The position numbers and the translations under genes are program-made. The notes below the pieces were generated by a model that was not told the origin of the DNA, made no database searches, and saw only the letters and a list, made by a program, of their open reading frames with translations. From Gamsiella multidivaricata (Eukaryota; Mortierellomycota; Mortierellomycetes; Mortierellales; Mortierellaceae), in assembly GCF_025024155.1 (NCBI RefSeq), contig NW_026251815.1, positions 1 to 64,000 on the forward strand: a stretch of 64,000 nucleotides of DNA. The letters run 5' to 3'. Shown here in pieces: positions 1 through 9,789 of the stretch (within the stretch, counting starts at the first letter, position 1; each line of letters starts with the position of its first letter).

Positions 1-937
1 AGATGCGTGCTGTAGAGGATGGGTGCCAGGATGAGATGATGATAAAGAGCAAGCCCGGAAAAAGGCGGTGCCTAATATACGTCTGACTGTAGGGTAGATT
101 ATAGTGCTAAGCTGCCTCTATCCACGGTATTGTCCAGTTGTGCGAAAAAAGAACCTCCATCCTGTTAAAAGGCTACTGCTATGAATATCTCCTGTTTATT
201 TTGCCGTCAGCATGCCAGCATAGCTCCTTCTCTTTCTCTTTGCTTTCTCTTTCTTTCCGTTGACTCCTGGGGCAAGCCCCGGCAGCGTGTCTATTTCTTT
301 ATTTTAAGGAGAGCGTGCAGAACTCTCTGTAACAAAATATTGTCTCACGCCATCCTTCAAAGAGCGAGGTTCAGCGCGTCGACTCGTTTTGAGGGCAGGA
401 CATAGGCTAACAAGGCATGGTCCCCAAGGTGCATGCGACAGAGCCCATACATCGCACGCATCATTTTCTGTAAAGCCTTGAGAATATGTAAATGCATCGC
501 CGTGCCGACACATGCCCTTCTTTTCACCGCATGCACTGTGTCGGCCCAATCGGCCATAGATACCGTGTTACATTGGGCTAAGCACACAGACAAGAGTCTT
601 TCGAGAATGTTCATCAATTTCCGTCCATTCCATATCCAACTAATGAATAACGACACCGAGGGAACAGCAGCGACAAATATACATTAGACAGGAGTGATGG
701 ATCTTGTTCAGGAGATGGTTAGCACATTAAGCTGCCCACGAGAAAAGGAAAAAAAAGATGGACAAAGGCTATGCTGCGATAGCAAGGAGAAAGACATTAT
801 TCCTCAGGGTCCTTCTTTCACCACAATGACGCGCCTGAATGGATATTTTATTATTAATACTATGTTATAATGGATTAGTGCGTCTTCTCAGGCGCAATCG
901 ATGGGGTAGGAATGGCATCGGGGCCAGAAGGGACTTC
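1..937. other. intergenic, no supported gene
   Basis: I see no gene with coding character here. Short open frames on both strands lack family motifs and splice support. The right part is the 3' flank of the exporter gene that ends at 938. Confidence 0.6.
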
Positions 938-3213
938 TTACTTCTCTTCTGGAACCGCTTCTGGGTTATTTGCCTGAGCATCCTGAGCTCCCAAAGTCTT
1001 GCGGAGCTCGTTGTGTTGGAGAAATAGTGAGGCAATAAGAGCCAGCGCTGGCCACGCGATGCCTAGTTTCATGAAAGGAATGATATGAATTTAGGGTTAC
1101 TTTAACTCACGTTGTTTCGGGTACCAACTGAGTAATGAAACTAAAGAACGCTGCTTACATTGGCGGAAGACAGCCTGAGTGGCCATGGCATATTTTTCAG
1201 GGTGCGAATAGACGTCGATAAAGTTGTTGGGATTAACGCCTTGCTGGTTTAGGACGTTGTTGATCATTGAACCGCCGATAGCGACATTGGTGACTCCTCC
1301 CATGCTTCTGAAGAAGGACATCATTGAGGTCACTGTAGCAATATCGGCATTCTGTACGGCGCATTGTCCAGCCAAGCTGTCAATAAAAGGAGCGAGAATT
1401 AGCATACATAGTTACCACTAACTATTTGTCGATCAAAGCACCAAGACTGTAGGTTATACTTACACGATACTCTGCATGCAACCGCCCAGACCCAAACCAA
1501 CGACGAAAAGGAATCCGATCTGCACATTCAAGCCAGATTTCTCGTCCCAAAGCGACAGTAATGCAACTCCGGCGATATAGATAACTAAAGCTGCCCAGAT
1601 GTAAGGTCGGTAGCGTCCTGTTTTACTAATAAGGACTCCACTGCCAATACCTGCAACAAGCATCCCTGCTACCAGCGGCAAGAGCTGGAGACCGGCCTTG
1701 GTCGCAGAGTCGTGCATCACCAACTGGAAGTAGAGAGGGCAATAGAAGATGGCACCCATGAATGCACTAATGACGGGAGCGAACGATTGTTAACCAACAT
1801 AAGTATACTGTGTCTGAATACCCATGAATTCGCGCATGTACTCATCCAGAACGTACCCTCCAATGAAAAAAGAAGTCGCGTATGCTGAACAGACACTCCG
1901 ATTCCTAAATAGTCTGAACGGCAAAATAGGTTCGACTGCCACCTTGGCCTCAATATAGAGGAACGCACTCAAGAACAAGGCGCCTACACAATAGGGCACG
2001 ATGATCTGGACACTGCTCCATGCGTACTCGTTGCCTCCCCAGTTGGTGGAGATAAGGACGCAAATGATGCCGACAACGATGGTGAATGAACCCATGAAGT
2101 CGATTCTCTTCAGCTTTTCGCGGCGAGTGCCGTTAACAGTCGGCAGCTTCAAAATGAACACCAAGGCAATCGTGCCAACGACACCGATGGGGAGATTGAG
2201 ATAAAACGCCCAGCGCCAGTCGGACTTTTCAGCAAGCACACCACCAAGGAGTGGACCGACGACAGCAGAAATTCCAAACATCGACCCAATGATTCCTTGG
2301 TATTTTCTAGAGACAGCAGAAAACAGCGAGCAGTCGTTAGGAGGCTTGTGCGTTGGACAGGACGATGGTCGGCTATAGCGCTTTGGTAAACATACCCACG
2401 CTCGCGAAGAGAGACAACGTCAGAAATGATGATCATGGTCAAGCTGATCATGCCTCCGGCGCCAAGTCCAGCAATTCCGCGTCCAATGACAAGCACAACG
2501 ATAGTAGGGGCTGCTCCGCAGATCAAGGAGCCGAGCTCGAAAAAGAAGATGGCTGTGAGGATGGTGTTCTTTCTGTTAGACAAAAGAAGCTTGCATCAGG
2601 TCAGAAACATGTTATTAGTATTATAGTTCCTTCAATGAACACCCCCTAAGAGAGCTGAACGTACCTTCCAAAGATATCACTCAATTTTCCATAGAGTGGC
2701 TGCATAGCTGTGTTTGTCAAGAGATAACTCGTTCCGACCCAGGCAATATATTGAGGTGCGTTGAACACCCTTCCTAGCGTGGGAATCAGCACTGAGACAA
2801 TTGTCTACGAGAAATGATATACTCCAGTTATTGAGATGCCCTTCCTAAAAGGAGTTGTTTTCATTGCGAGATCATTGCAGCAATGTATGTACCTGATCCA
2901 AGCTGGCCATAAAGAGAACCAGGCACAACCTATGGTGTTCATTTTTGTGAGGTAAGAAAATCAAATGACCAGCGAGGAGCGAGGAAGGCTACTAGGGAGA
3001 GACAGACAGGCGCAGCACTACTTGCCCTAAGAATACCAAGGCCAGCTCTTTCTTCGGCAGTACACGACTCTGGTCTGTGTAGCCCTTGGGGATGTTACTT
3101 GATACTGCATTATCCTTGGTCTGGAGAGTGTCCAGCTCGATTTTACCACTGACAGGCACCCCCACGGCCTTCTCCTCGGCTTGCAGGGTGTCTGCTCTGT
3201 CTGCTCCGGTCAT
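938..3213 (-). CDS. MFS multidrug/toxin exporter, DHA2 (14-TM) family
   Basis: Predicted plasma- or vacuolar-membrane proton antiporter exporting drugs or small metabolites. Eight exons on the minus strand: 3213-3026, 2929-2893, 2804-2665, 2572-2396, 2306-1857, 1766-1464, 1376-1159, 1062-938; they join in phase to 545 aa. After a polar N-terminal tail of about 60 residues comes TM1 with the L-D-Q-T-I-V signature (about 73-78), the conserved TSYLL/PLYGKLSD loop, the G-R-G-I-A-G-L-G-A-G-G-M antiporter motif C (about 152-163), D-W-R-W-A-F-Y-L-N-L-P, and a last TM helix before a short charged tail. Length and motifs fit DHA2 exporters such as those next to toxin or siderophore clusters. No biosynthetic cluster is visible beside it. 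Intron 1 appears to use a GC donor. Substrate cannot be told. Confidence 0.9.
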
Positions 3214-3219
3214 AGTGCC

Positions 3220-4100
3220 CCTTGTTTTCGAACAAGCGTTGGGAGTGAGAATGAGATGAGTAAGAGTGAGATCAAGAATGAGAGATGAGGAGAGGGAAGT
3301 GTAGGTTTCGGGTCTGGGGGGATGTGTTATGGGTATATATGTTAAAACCTAGAAGTTTCCAACAACGCTCGCTCCTTCGTTCTTCCCAGCACGCACATAC
3401 ACAATCGGCTCTGTTCCTTTTCTTCTAGTTTTTCTGCCCATGAGCGCCTGTTTGTTGTCTACTGTCTTTTAAAAAAAAGAGCCATCCATCCATCCGTACA
3501 CAAAACACACAAAACCCATTCTGCAAGGAAAGAATCGAAATAAATTCTCCGGACCAATCGTTCAGGCACTCAACCTGCCTGAGAACCGAACAGTTCACAC
3601 CCTGTTTGGTCCGCTGCTTCTTTACGCCTCGGATGTGCTCATTATTAATGTCGCGTTGTTTCCTTTGTTGGTGTTTTCTGTTTTCTCCTGACAAAAAAAA
3701 AAACCATGTATGATTTAGGGCTATCGCATTCTCTCCCAATCGCATATTTACATCGGCGCCCATCCGCTCGATCTATCCTCTGTGGAACCATGCGGTGTCT
3801 CCTCCACGCTCCAAAAACTGCTGGGCCCATCTCTTGGAAAAGAAGATAGCTTGAGCATATTCAAGACGGCTAAAAATTCTACCGGTAGTTACGTCGACGA
3901 ACAATGCGATCTCCTGTCGCTCCACTTCATTTTAGACGTTACGGATCAAGATACGCGAAAAGACGGAAACCGTGGAAACGGAACATGTCGCAGACGAGCA
4001 ATACGAGTAATGTTGCTGAGAACAAGTGACTATAGCCACCCTGCACAATATACACATATAGCACAATGTGAAAGATGATCTTTTCTGCGATTTTTCTTTC
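3220..4100. other. intergenic, promoter side of MFS gene
   Basis: Contains the presumed promoter of the exporter (3214-3400) and otherwise AT- and CT-rich sequence with short A-runs. No coding feature is supported. Confidence 0.5.
3334..3340 (-). promoter_or_regulatory. TATA-like element upstream of the MFS exporter
   Basis: On the minus strand a TATATA stretch lies about 120 nt upstream of the exporter ATG at 3213. Similar TATA-like elements lie about 90-170 nt before several other start codons in this window. Confidence 0.4.
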
Positions 4101-4111
4101 ACATAGTTTAA

Positions 4112-5337
4112 TCAGTTCCCATTGAAAATAACATGACTATGCGGCGCCTTCTCTTTCAACTTCCTACTCAAGGTTTGGATAGTCCCAGCAGAAATCGATT
4201 GGATACCAGAATGGCCAAGCCTTGTTTGTAGTTTCTTCAAAGGATTTTTGTTAATAGGTATCAACTCGAGTCCCTGGTCGAGTAGTTGTGTTGGAAAGTT
4301 GCCGTAGAGGAATTCGAGACTGATATAGGTCAAGGACTCCCAAGCGTGAGAGGTCCTTGACGTTGGAGATATATTGACCATGACTGAACCTCCCAATATC
4401 AGCTCCGTGATGGAAATTGGTTCGGGAGCTGATGCAGATGCGCAGAGCTCAGGAAGGGTTGAGAGCATGGTGACGATTCTCTTGATCCACATAATGATTC
4501 GGCCGAAGAATATTCCTAGTCTTACCTTGATGCTTCAGCAGATGCTTCAGTTTTTTTTGTAGATCCTACTTTCACGACTCTCTGACGTTGAAATTCAGCT
4601 GGCACAGGGCCACAGGGCGCTCAAGAACTCAACCAAAGCATTCCAGTCAGCAAGAGTCAGCTCTTTCATGGCGCCGTAGCTCAAATAATGTGAGCTTGAA
4701 ACCAAACTCTGCAGCTGTGCTGTTGAGAAAGATGGCGATGGTATCGTATTTAGGATCTTTGATGCCGGCCTTGGTATGGTATTGTCGATAATAATTGACA
4801 TGCTTCAATAGCTGACGCCTCCAAGACTATCCACGCAGAAATTACGAGGCTGGACGATATTCTGAACGCTGCTGAGTTGTCGTTAAAATCGTGTATTCGA
4901 TGGCTCTTAAAGTGTTTGACTTGGGTGCAAACGTCCGTCCTTGAGAGAACATGGTCGTCCTCGCCAATCTCAGTATCTCGTTCAAGCGAGAAATGTTCGC
5001 GATATCGCATCCGAGAATGAATGAAGAGAGTGAAGGACTGTGCGCAATCGCGTCCCAGTATATGCAGTATATGGTGTTCAACAGAGTCCACAAGCTATTA
5101 CTAGCGTGCTGCAAAGCTGTTTCGCAATAGTGCTGAATTCTGTCGTGATAACAACTATGGTGCCGCCATTGACGATTTTCCCTTATTCACATCGATGAGA
5201 TCCCTGAAGCGTAGAGCGTTCGACCTGCGATAGCGCTCGTCATCGTAGCTGCTGAGGATCCTTTTCGCTAGGCTACTCCATGAGTCCATGTGTAGTCCTC
5301 TTTTTTTCTTTTTTTTTCTGGTCCTGGACGTAGTCAA
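4112..5337 (-). pseudogene. decayed coding remnant, possibly an LRR-type gene
   Basis: On the minus strand, several protein-like stretches follow one another in different frames: 5337-5155 (with S-W-S-S-L-A-K-R-I-L), 5114-4842 (with I-S-R-L-N-E-I-L-R-L-A-R), 4801-4595, and 4492-4112, whose C-terminus has the L-S-R-K-L-K-E-K-A-P-H-S-H-V-I-F pattern of a leucine-rich-repeat C-cap. Stops and frame changes separate them, and I could not join them with good splice sites. Best reading: remains of one roughly 400-aa protein broken by frameshifts. It could instead be a gene whose introns I misjudged. It lies directly downstream of the duplicated segment at 5380-5950. Confidence 0.35.
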
Positions 5338-5379
5338 TCGTCTTGCTCAAGGCCGAGGTGGCATTGTGTGCTGTCATTG

Positions 5380-5950
5380 CATTGCCGTTATGGATGCTGG
5401 TCCTATTGGATGGTGAGCACTCATGCATGCAACCTGAAACATTCGTTTGTTCGCACTGGCCACTGTGGTAGTTGGGCATGTTTGCGTGCAAAGTGTGAAG
5501 ACCAGCTGAGCTTAAGAAAGTATATAGTAGAGGGATTGGGTCTTTGTTTCTAGAGCTCGCGATTGCGGACGGTGGTTGTAAAGGCGAGAGTGAAGGAGTT
5601 TTGCTTCGCCATCTATATAGTATCATGTATCTGGGTGCCAATGCACATGCTCGAGCCGCAACTGCTTCGCCATGAACGTGAAGCACAAGCTCAAAGGCAT
5701 AGCTGGCACAAGTCAATCCAGAGTCAATAGTGCGCAGGACAGTTCAATTTTTTTTTATCTTTTTACAGAAGCAACAGCGAAAACCACAAGGTGAATATTG
5801 ATGCAGACATTTGAGAATAAGCTATTAGTAATGAATATATGGTAAGCGTAAACTAAAATCTTTAAAGCAAAAAAAAAAAAAAAAAAAAAAACGCGTTTAG
5901 GAATAGAAAGCGTGGATCTGGACAAGGCCAAGGCTCTGTATGCGATAACT
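5380..5950 (-). repeat. duplicated segment, copy 1 (minus orientation): cyclin tail plus flanking module
   Basis: Read on the minus strand, 5950-5897 encodes a 17-residue cyclin C-terminal tail and stop (core I-Q-S-L-G-L) aligning with the end of the intact cyclin at 28158-28211. Then comes a 24-nt T-run and about 430 nt (5840-5380) that by eye is about 93-94% identical to 28345-28778 on the plus strand. Similarity stops sharply at the shared CGGCAATG. The module holds two TATATA-like motifs and an ATG at 5479 opening a 68-residue frame; in the other copy that ATG is GTG. This is therefore an inverted partial duplication about 22 kb from its partner. Confidence 0.85.
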
Positions 5951-6356
5951 TGAACGCGCGTGGTCATTACTATCGTTCTTTCTGTTGACCGGTCGCCATA
6001 GGCCTAGTTTACACGCATAAACAATTAGCCATATCTTGGTCAGCAATATTGCTATACTACACCCTTACGCCACATCCTGTCACGTCCTGCCTCGCCCCAC
6101 AGTTTGAGGGATGGCCCTAATGACCAGAGATCTGTGGATACGATGAGCCGACCCGATGGTACTTGGCTCGTGGACTCCTCTGTTTCTAGGATGTATATAG
6201 GTGCACGCATTTCTTCCTTGATTTCCTTTAATCCCCCTTTGCTCCCTCGGTAGTAACGCCTTCCGTCTCGGGTCAACCCAGAAATTTCTGAATACGTGGA
6301 CACAAAAGTTCTTTTATGCGAGCCAGGCGATCGGGCAGTCCTCGGCTACACCAGAT

Positions 6357-6363
6357 TATAAAT
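6357..6363 (+). promoter_or_regulatory. TATA box of P450 gene 1
   Basis: TATAAAT lies about 85 nt before the ATG at 6445, a spacing in line with other genes of the window. Confidence 0.45.
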
Positions 6364-6444
6364 GAAGTGATATACAAGGCTCTGCCCTCTAACGTATCCA
6401 CTTCACTTCTTCTCCATTCGATACCTACAGGCACTCTCTTCAAT

Positions 6445-8710
6445 ATGAATGCCGCCGCAGGATACATCACCCGCGCCAGTGAGGCTTCGCCCGCCTTCAA
6501 GTCCCTCCTGAAGTCTATCACACGGAGAAATGCCTCTCGTCTTCTGGGCGTCTACATGCTCTGGATTATCTTCAAATATCGGCACACTGCGTACGGAACC
6601 AAACCGCGGTACGACATCAAAGGACCCCGGGGGTGGCCACTCATCGGGAACATGTTCCTCATGCTCCTCACGCCACGAAACCAGATCTCGGAATTGAATG
6701 AGCGCTTACATCAGGAATATGGGGCCACGTACACGTTCAGTGTGCCCAAGCTTGGACGCGTCTATCAATTCAGTGACCCGGCTGTATTGGAGCATGTCCT
6801 GAAGACCAACTTTTGGGCATATGAAAAGGGACCGATGCTTCAGGAGACGCTAAAGGACTTGCTGGGGACAGGAATCTTTGGTGCGGATGGCGACCATTGG
6901 AGGTGGCAGCGAAAGATGGCTAGTCATATTTTCAATGTCAACGCCTTCCGAAACGTGAGTTCGCATTATCGAACTTCTGTAGGTTTGAATTCAATCCAAC
7001 TCAAAGACGCTCACAACAGCTTTGCTGACATTTGTAGTACACGAGCAGCGTCTTTGTGAAAGAGGCCGGCATCGTCGTGGATTACCTGTCCAGGATGGCG
7101 GACGAGGGACGGATCGTTGATATGCAAAACCTGTTTTACCTGTTCACGCTGGACTCTTTTGGCGAGTATGTCACCAAAATGAACACATGCATACATATCA
7201 AATGGGAAAGGTCTGCTACCATGTGTTAGTGATACTAACACCTAGTATGATTATGTCTCTTGTTGTCGAGTAGGGTCTCATTCGGTCAGTCTTTTGGATG
7301 TCTGAAGACGCCTGAAGAAGAAGTCGAGTTTGCTGCAGCATTCGACCGTCTCAACACCGTGGTGTTTAACCGGCTCTTTGAAGGCGTTTGGCAGCTGCGT
7401 GAATGGGTCACAGGGATGGACAAGCAGGTTGCCAAGGACAAGAAGATCATCAACGACTTTGCCATGGACATCATCAACAGTCGCCGCACCAAAGGCTATG
7501 ACAAACAGCAGAAGGATCTCTTGCAGCTCTTTATGGATACAGATACCGAGGACGGCAAGCCTTTATCGGACGAAATGCTATGCTGTCTAATCTTGAACTT
7601 CATCATGTAGGACTCAACAGCTGCGCAGAGTGAGTTGAATACCGTTGTTGCGGGCCTTGTATACCAATTCCTGACCCGTTTGTTCGTTCTTGCTAGTGCT
7701 GGACGTGATACTACAGCTCAAGCACTCTCGTGGATGTTTTATCTTCTTCACCGATCCCTCTCGGACTCATCCCTCGTGCCAAAGTTGGTTAATGAAGTGG
7801 ATACTGTCCTCGAAGGAGGCTTACCTACCTACGAATCATCTAAAAAGATGAAGTACTCTGAGGCGTGGTCAGTATATTACCCATGTTTCCCTTTCTGCTC
7901 ACGAATGCTTCTAACTCAACAACTTAGGGATCAAGTATTGACTCCATGCCCTTGCATTCATTCTTTTAATCGATAGTCTTTACGAAGGTGAGTCAGCGAA
8001 CCTGTGCGAACATAGTGTTGGATGTATTGCAATATGTAGAAGGCCATGTTTTGACCGAGCATTTTTTATTCATATTTAGCGTTACGCCTGTATCCGAGTG
8101 TTCCAAGAAACATCAAGGTTGCTGTTCAGGACGACGTCTGGCCAGGTAAACCCGCGGCGTAAAACGAATTACGCGTAGCCCTCTCAATTGGTAAATGTGC
8201 AAGTAAGCCGAATGCTAATTGCCTACTCTGTCTGTCTGCCATAGACGGTACCAAAGTATACAAAGGCGAATATGTACTCTGGTCCTCCTGGGCGATGGGT
8301 CGATCCACGGACATCTGGGGTGGCGATGCAAGAGAGTACAAACCCGAGCGCTGGATGACCGGCGAGAAACCATCACCTACAAAGTTCCCTAGTTTCCATG
8401 CTGGACCTCGCACATGGTAAGTACCTTGTAAAAAAACAAAAACAAAACAAAAAATACTGCGATATGATCATGTATACACGCATCCTTTGCATAGATGCTC
8501 ATCAAGTCTCTGCTATTCAATATCAGCCTCGGACAACAGTTTGCCACTATTGAAGCTGTGACAATCATGGCTATGCTCTTCCAAAACTTCACTTTTGAGC
8601 TGGTAGATCCTCATACGGAACCGTCATATGTGCCTGGTCTGACCCTTCCAATGGAGAAAGGCCTACCTATGCGCGTGCATCGCCGCGCTGCGCCTGCACC
8701 AGCCGTATAA
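6445..8710 (+). CDS. cytochrome P450, tandem copy 1
   Basis: Heme-thiolate monooxygenase, probably anchored in the ER membrane; the motif set resembles the CYP52/CYP63/CYP86 group of long-chain fatty acid or alkane hydroxylases, so such substrates are an inference. Eight exons: 6445-6954, 7038-7165, 7274-7606, 7697-7867, 7977-7987, 8080-8145, 8245-8416, 8527-8710; they join in phase to 524 aa. A short hydrophobic N-terminal segment (about 34-43) precedes a G-P-R-G-W-P-L-I-G-N hinge. The I-helix is A-G-R-D-T-T-A-Q (325-332), the K-helix E-A-L-R (384-387), then K-P-E-R-W (439-443) and the heme loop [10 protein letters not shown] with axial Cys464. Exon 5 is only 11 nt. It lies 1.1 kb upstream of a same-length paralog in the same orientation. 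Confidence 0.93.
7977..7987 (+). other. 11-nt microexon in P450 gene 1
   Basis: Between an AG acceptor ending at 7976 and a GTGAGT donor starting at 7988. It supplies the codons for Leu-Tyr-Glu just before the K-helix; without it E-A-L-R cannot be read. The paralog has the same 11-nt exon at 11576-11586. Confidence 0.85.
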
Positions 8711-9789
8711 ATGCGTTGGAAGAGGTCTGACTGTGCTCTTGAACATGACATGAAAGCTAGAGAAGGGTGAGGATACCATTTTAATCTCGTTTCGCGAACA
8801 ATAAAGGTCCGATACTGCCACCTCGTACGTTCTCTGGGGTAATGAATGCCGTGTGAAAAAAAATGAAGAAAGGAAGGGTGACAAGAAAGGGCTATAGAAA
8901 GACAGGGGTTGGTCACCATGAGGACTAGAAGTGAGATTTGCATGCATAATCCAACTCGGCATCACCGAATAAATGCTGAAGTGTGGAAAGGGTGTCAGAG
9001 ACCTGCGGGTCGGACTTTTGGCCCGCCTCAGATCGAGGGTTGTGTCTGATTCAAAGTGATCGATCGAGTGGCCTACAGGATAAAAAAAATGAGCACAGAT
9101 GTTTGCAGGGAGGATGGTTGAAATGCTCAAGGTATTAAATGGGGTTGGTGTAATGTACCTCCGCGACCATACCGTTCCACTAAGCCTCACCTCTCGGGAA
9201 ATCAACTCTGCATACCCCAGCCCTCTGAACGTGCTATAGACTATATCAGCCAAATATTTTTACGCAGTGCACTCCTTGGTGTCTCTCCGATAACAAGAAG
9301 AGCGTTGCAAAGTCATCTGCGCACTTCGCGATACGATCGTATCACAGACTACGCACAGTAGATTGAGGCCCTATTGTGTGTTCCTGGTTCCGAGCAAGGG
9401 ATCTACGAAGAGAGCATTTTGGGAGAGAAACATGAACAAAATGAGCACCGAATAATAAAAAAAGAAAGACGAAGGTAGTCTATGTATGGATCAGCCATAT
9501 TATTAGCATTTTAGAATTTAGCAATGGTAGTATATTTGTTGCTCATGTAAAAGTTGGTGCTACTGTTGCTACTGCACAGGTTCAAGCTCATGTACCCGGC
9601 CCATGGTACAAACCTAGCCCACACCGGACTCCGACTTTTCCTTTAGGTTGCCCCCCCGGTGCCCTGTACTCTTTATTTACGGCCCTTCCTTTCCTTCCTT
9701 CTCTTCCTTCTTTCTTCTCCAACCTCCTCCTTCGCCTTACATCTTCCTTCACTCACATTCCTACAGACACACGTATCCCGATATCAAAA
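8711..9789. other. intergenic between the two P450 genes
   Basis: Holds the 3' flank of P450 copy 1 and the promoter/5' UTR of copy 2. The last 120 nt are strongly CT-rich (9660-9760), typical of fungal 5' leaders. No gene is supported. Confidence 0.6.

Noticed and set aside
1097..1158. Extension of MFS exon 7 to a later GTGAGT donor
   Set aside because: It is also in phase, but would insert about 20 polar residues just before the last TM helix; the GTAAGC donor at 1158 gives the family's normal spacing.
6052..6303. 83-codon minus frame upstream of P450 copy 1
   Set aside because: No ATG start, no motifs, and it covers the P450 promoter area.
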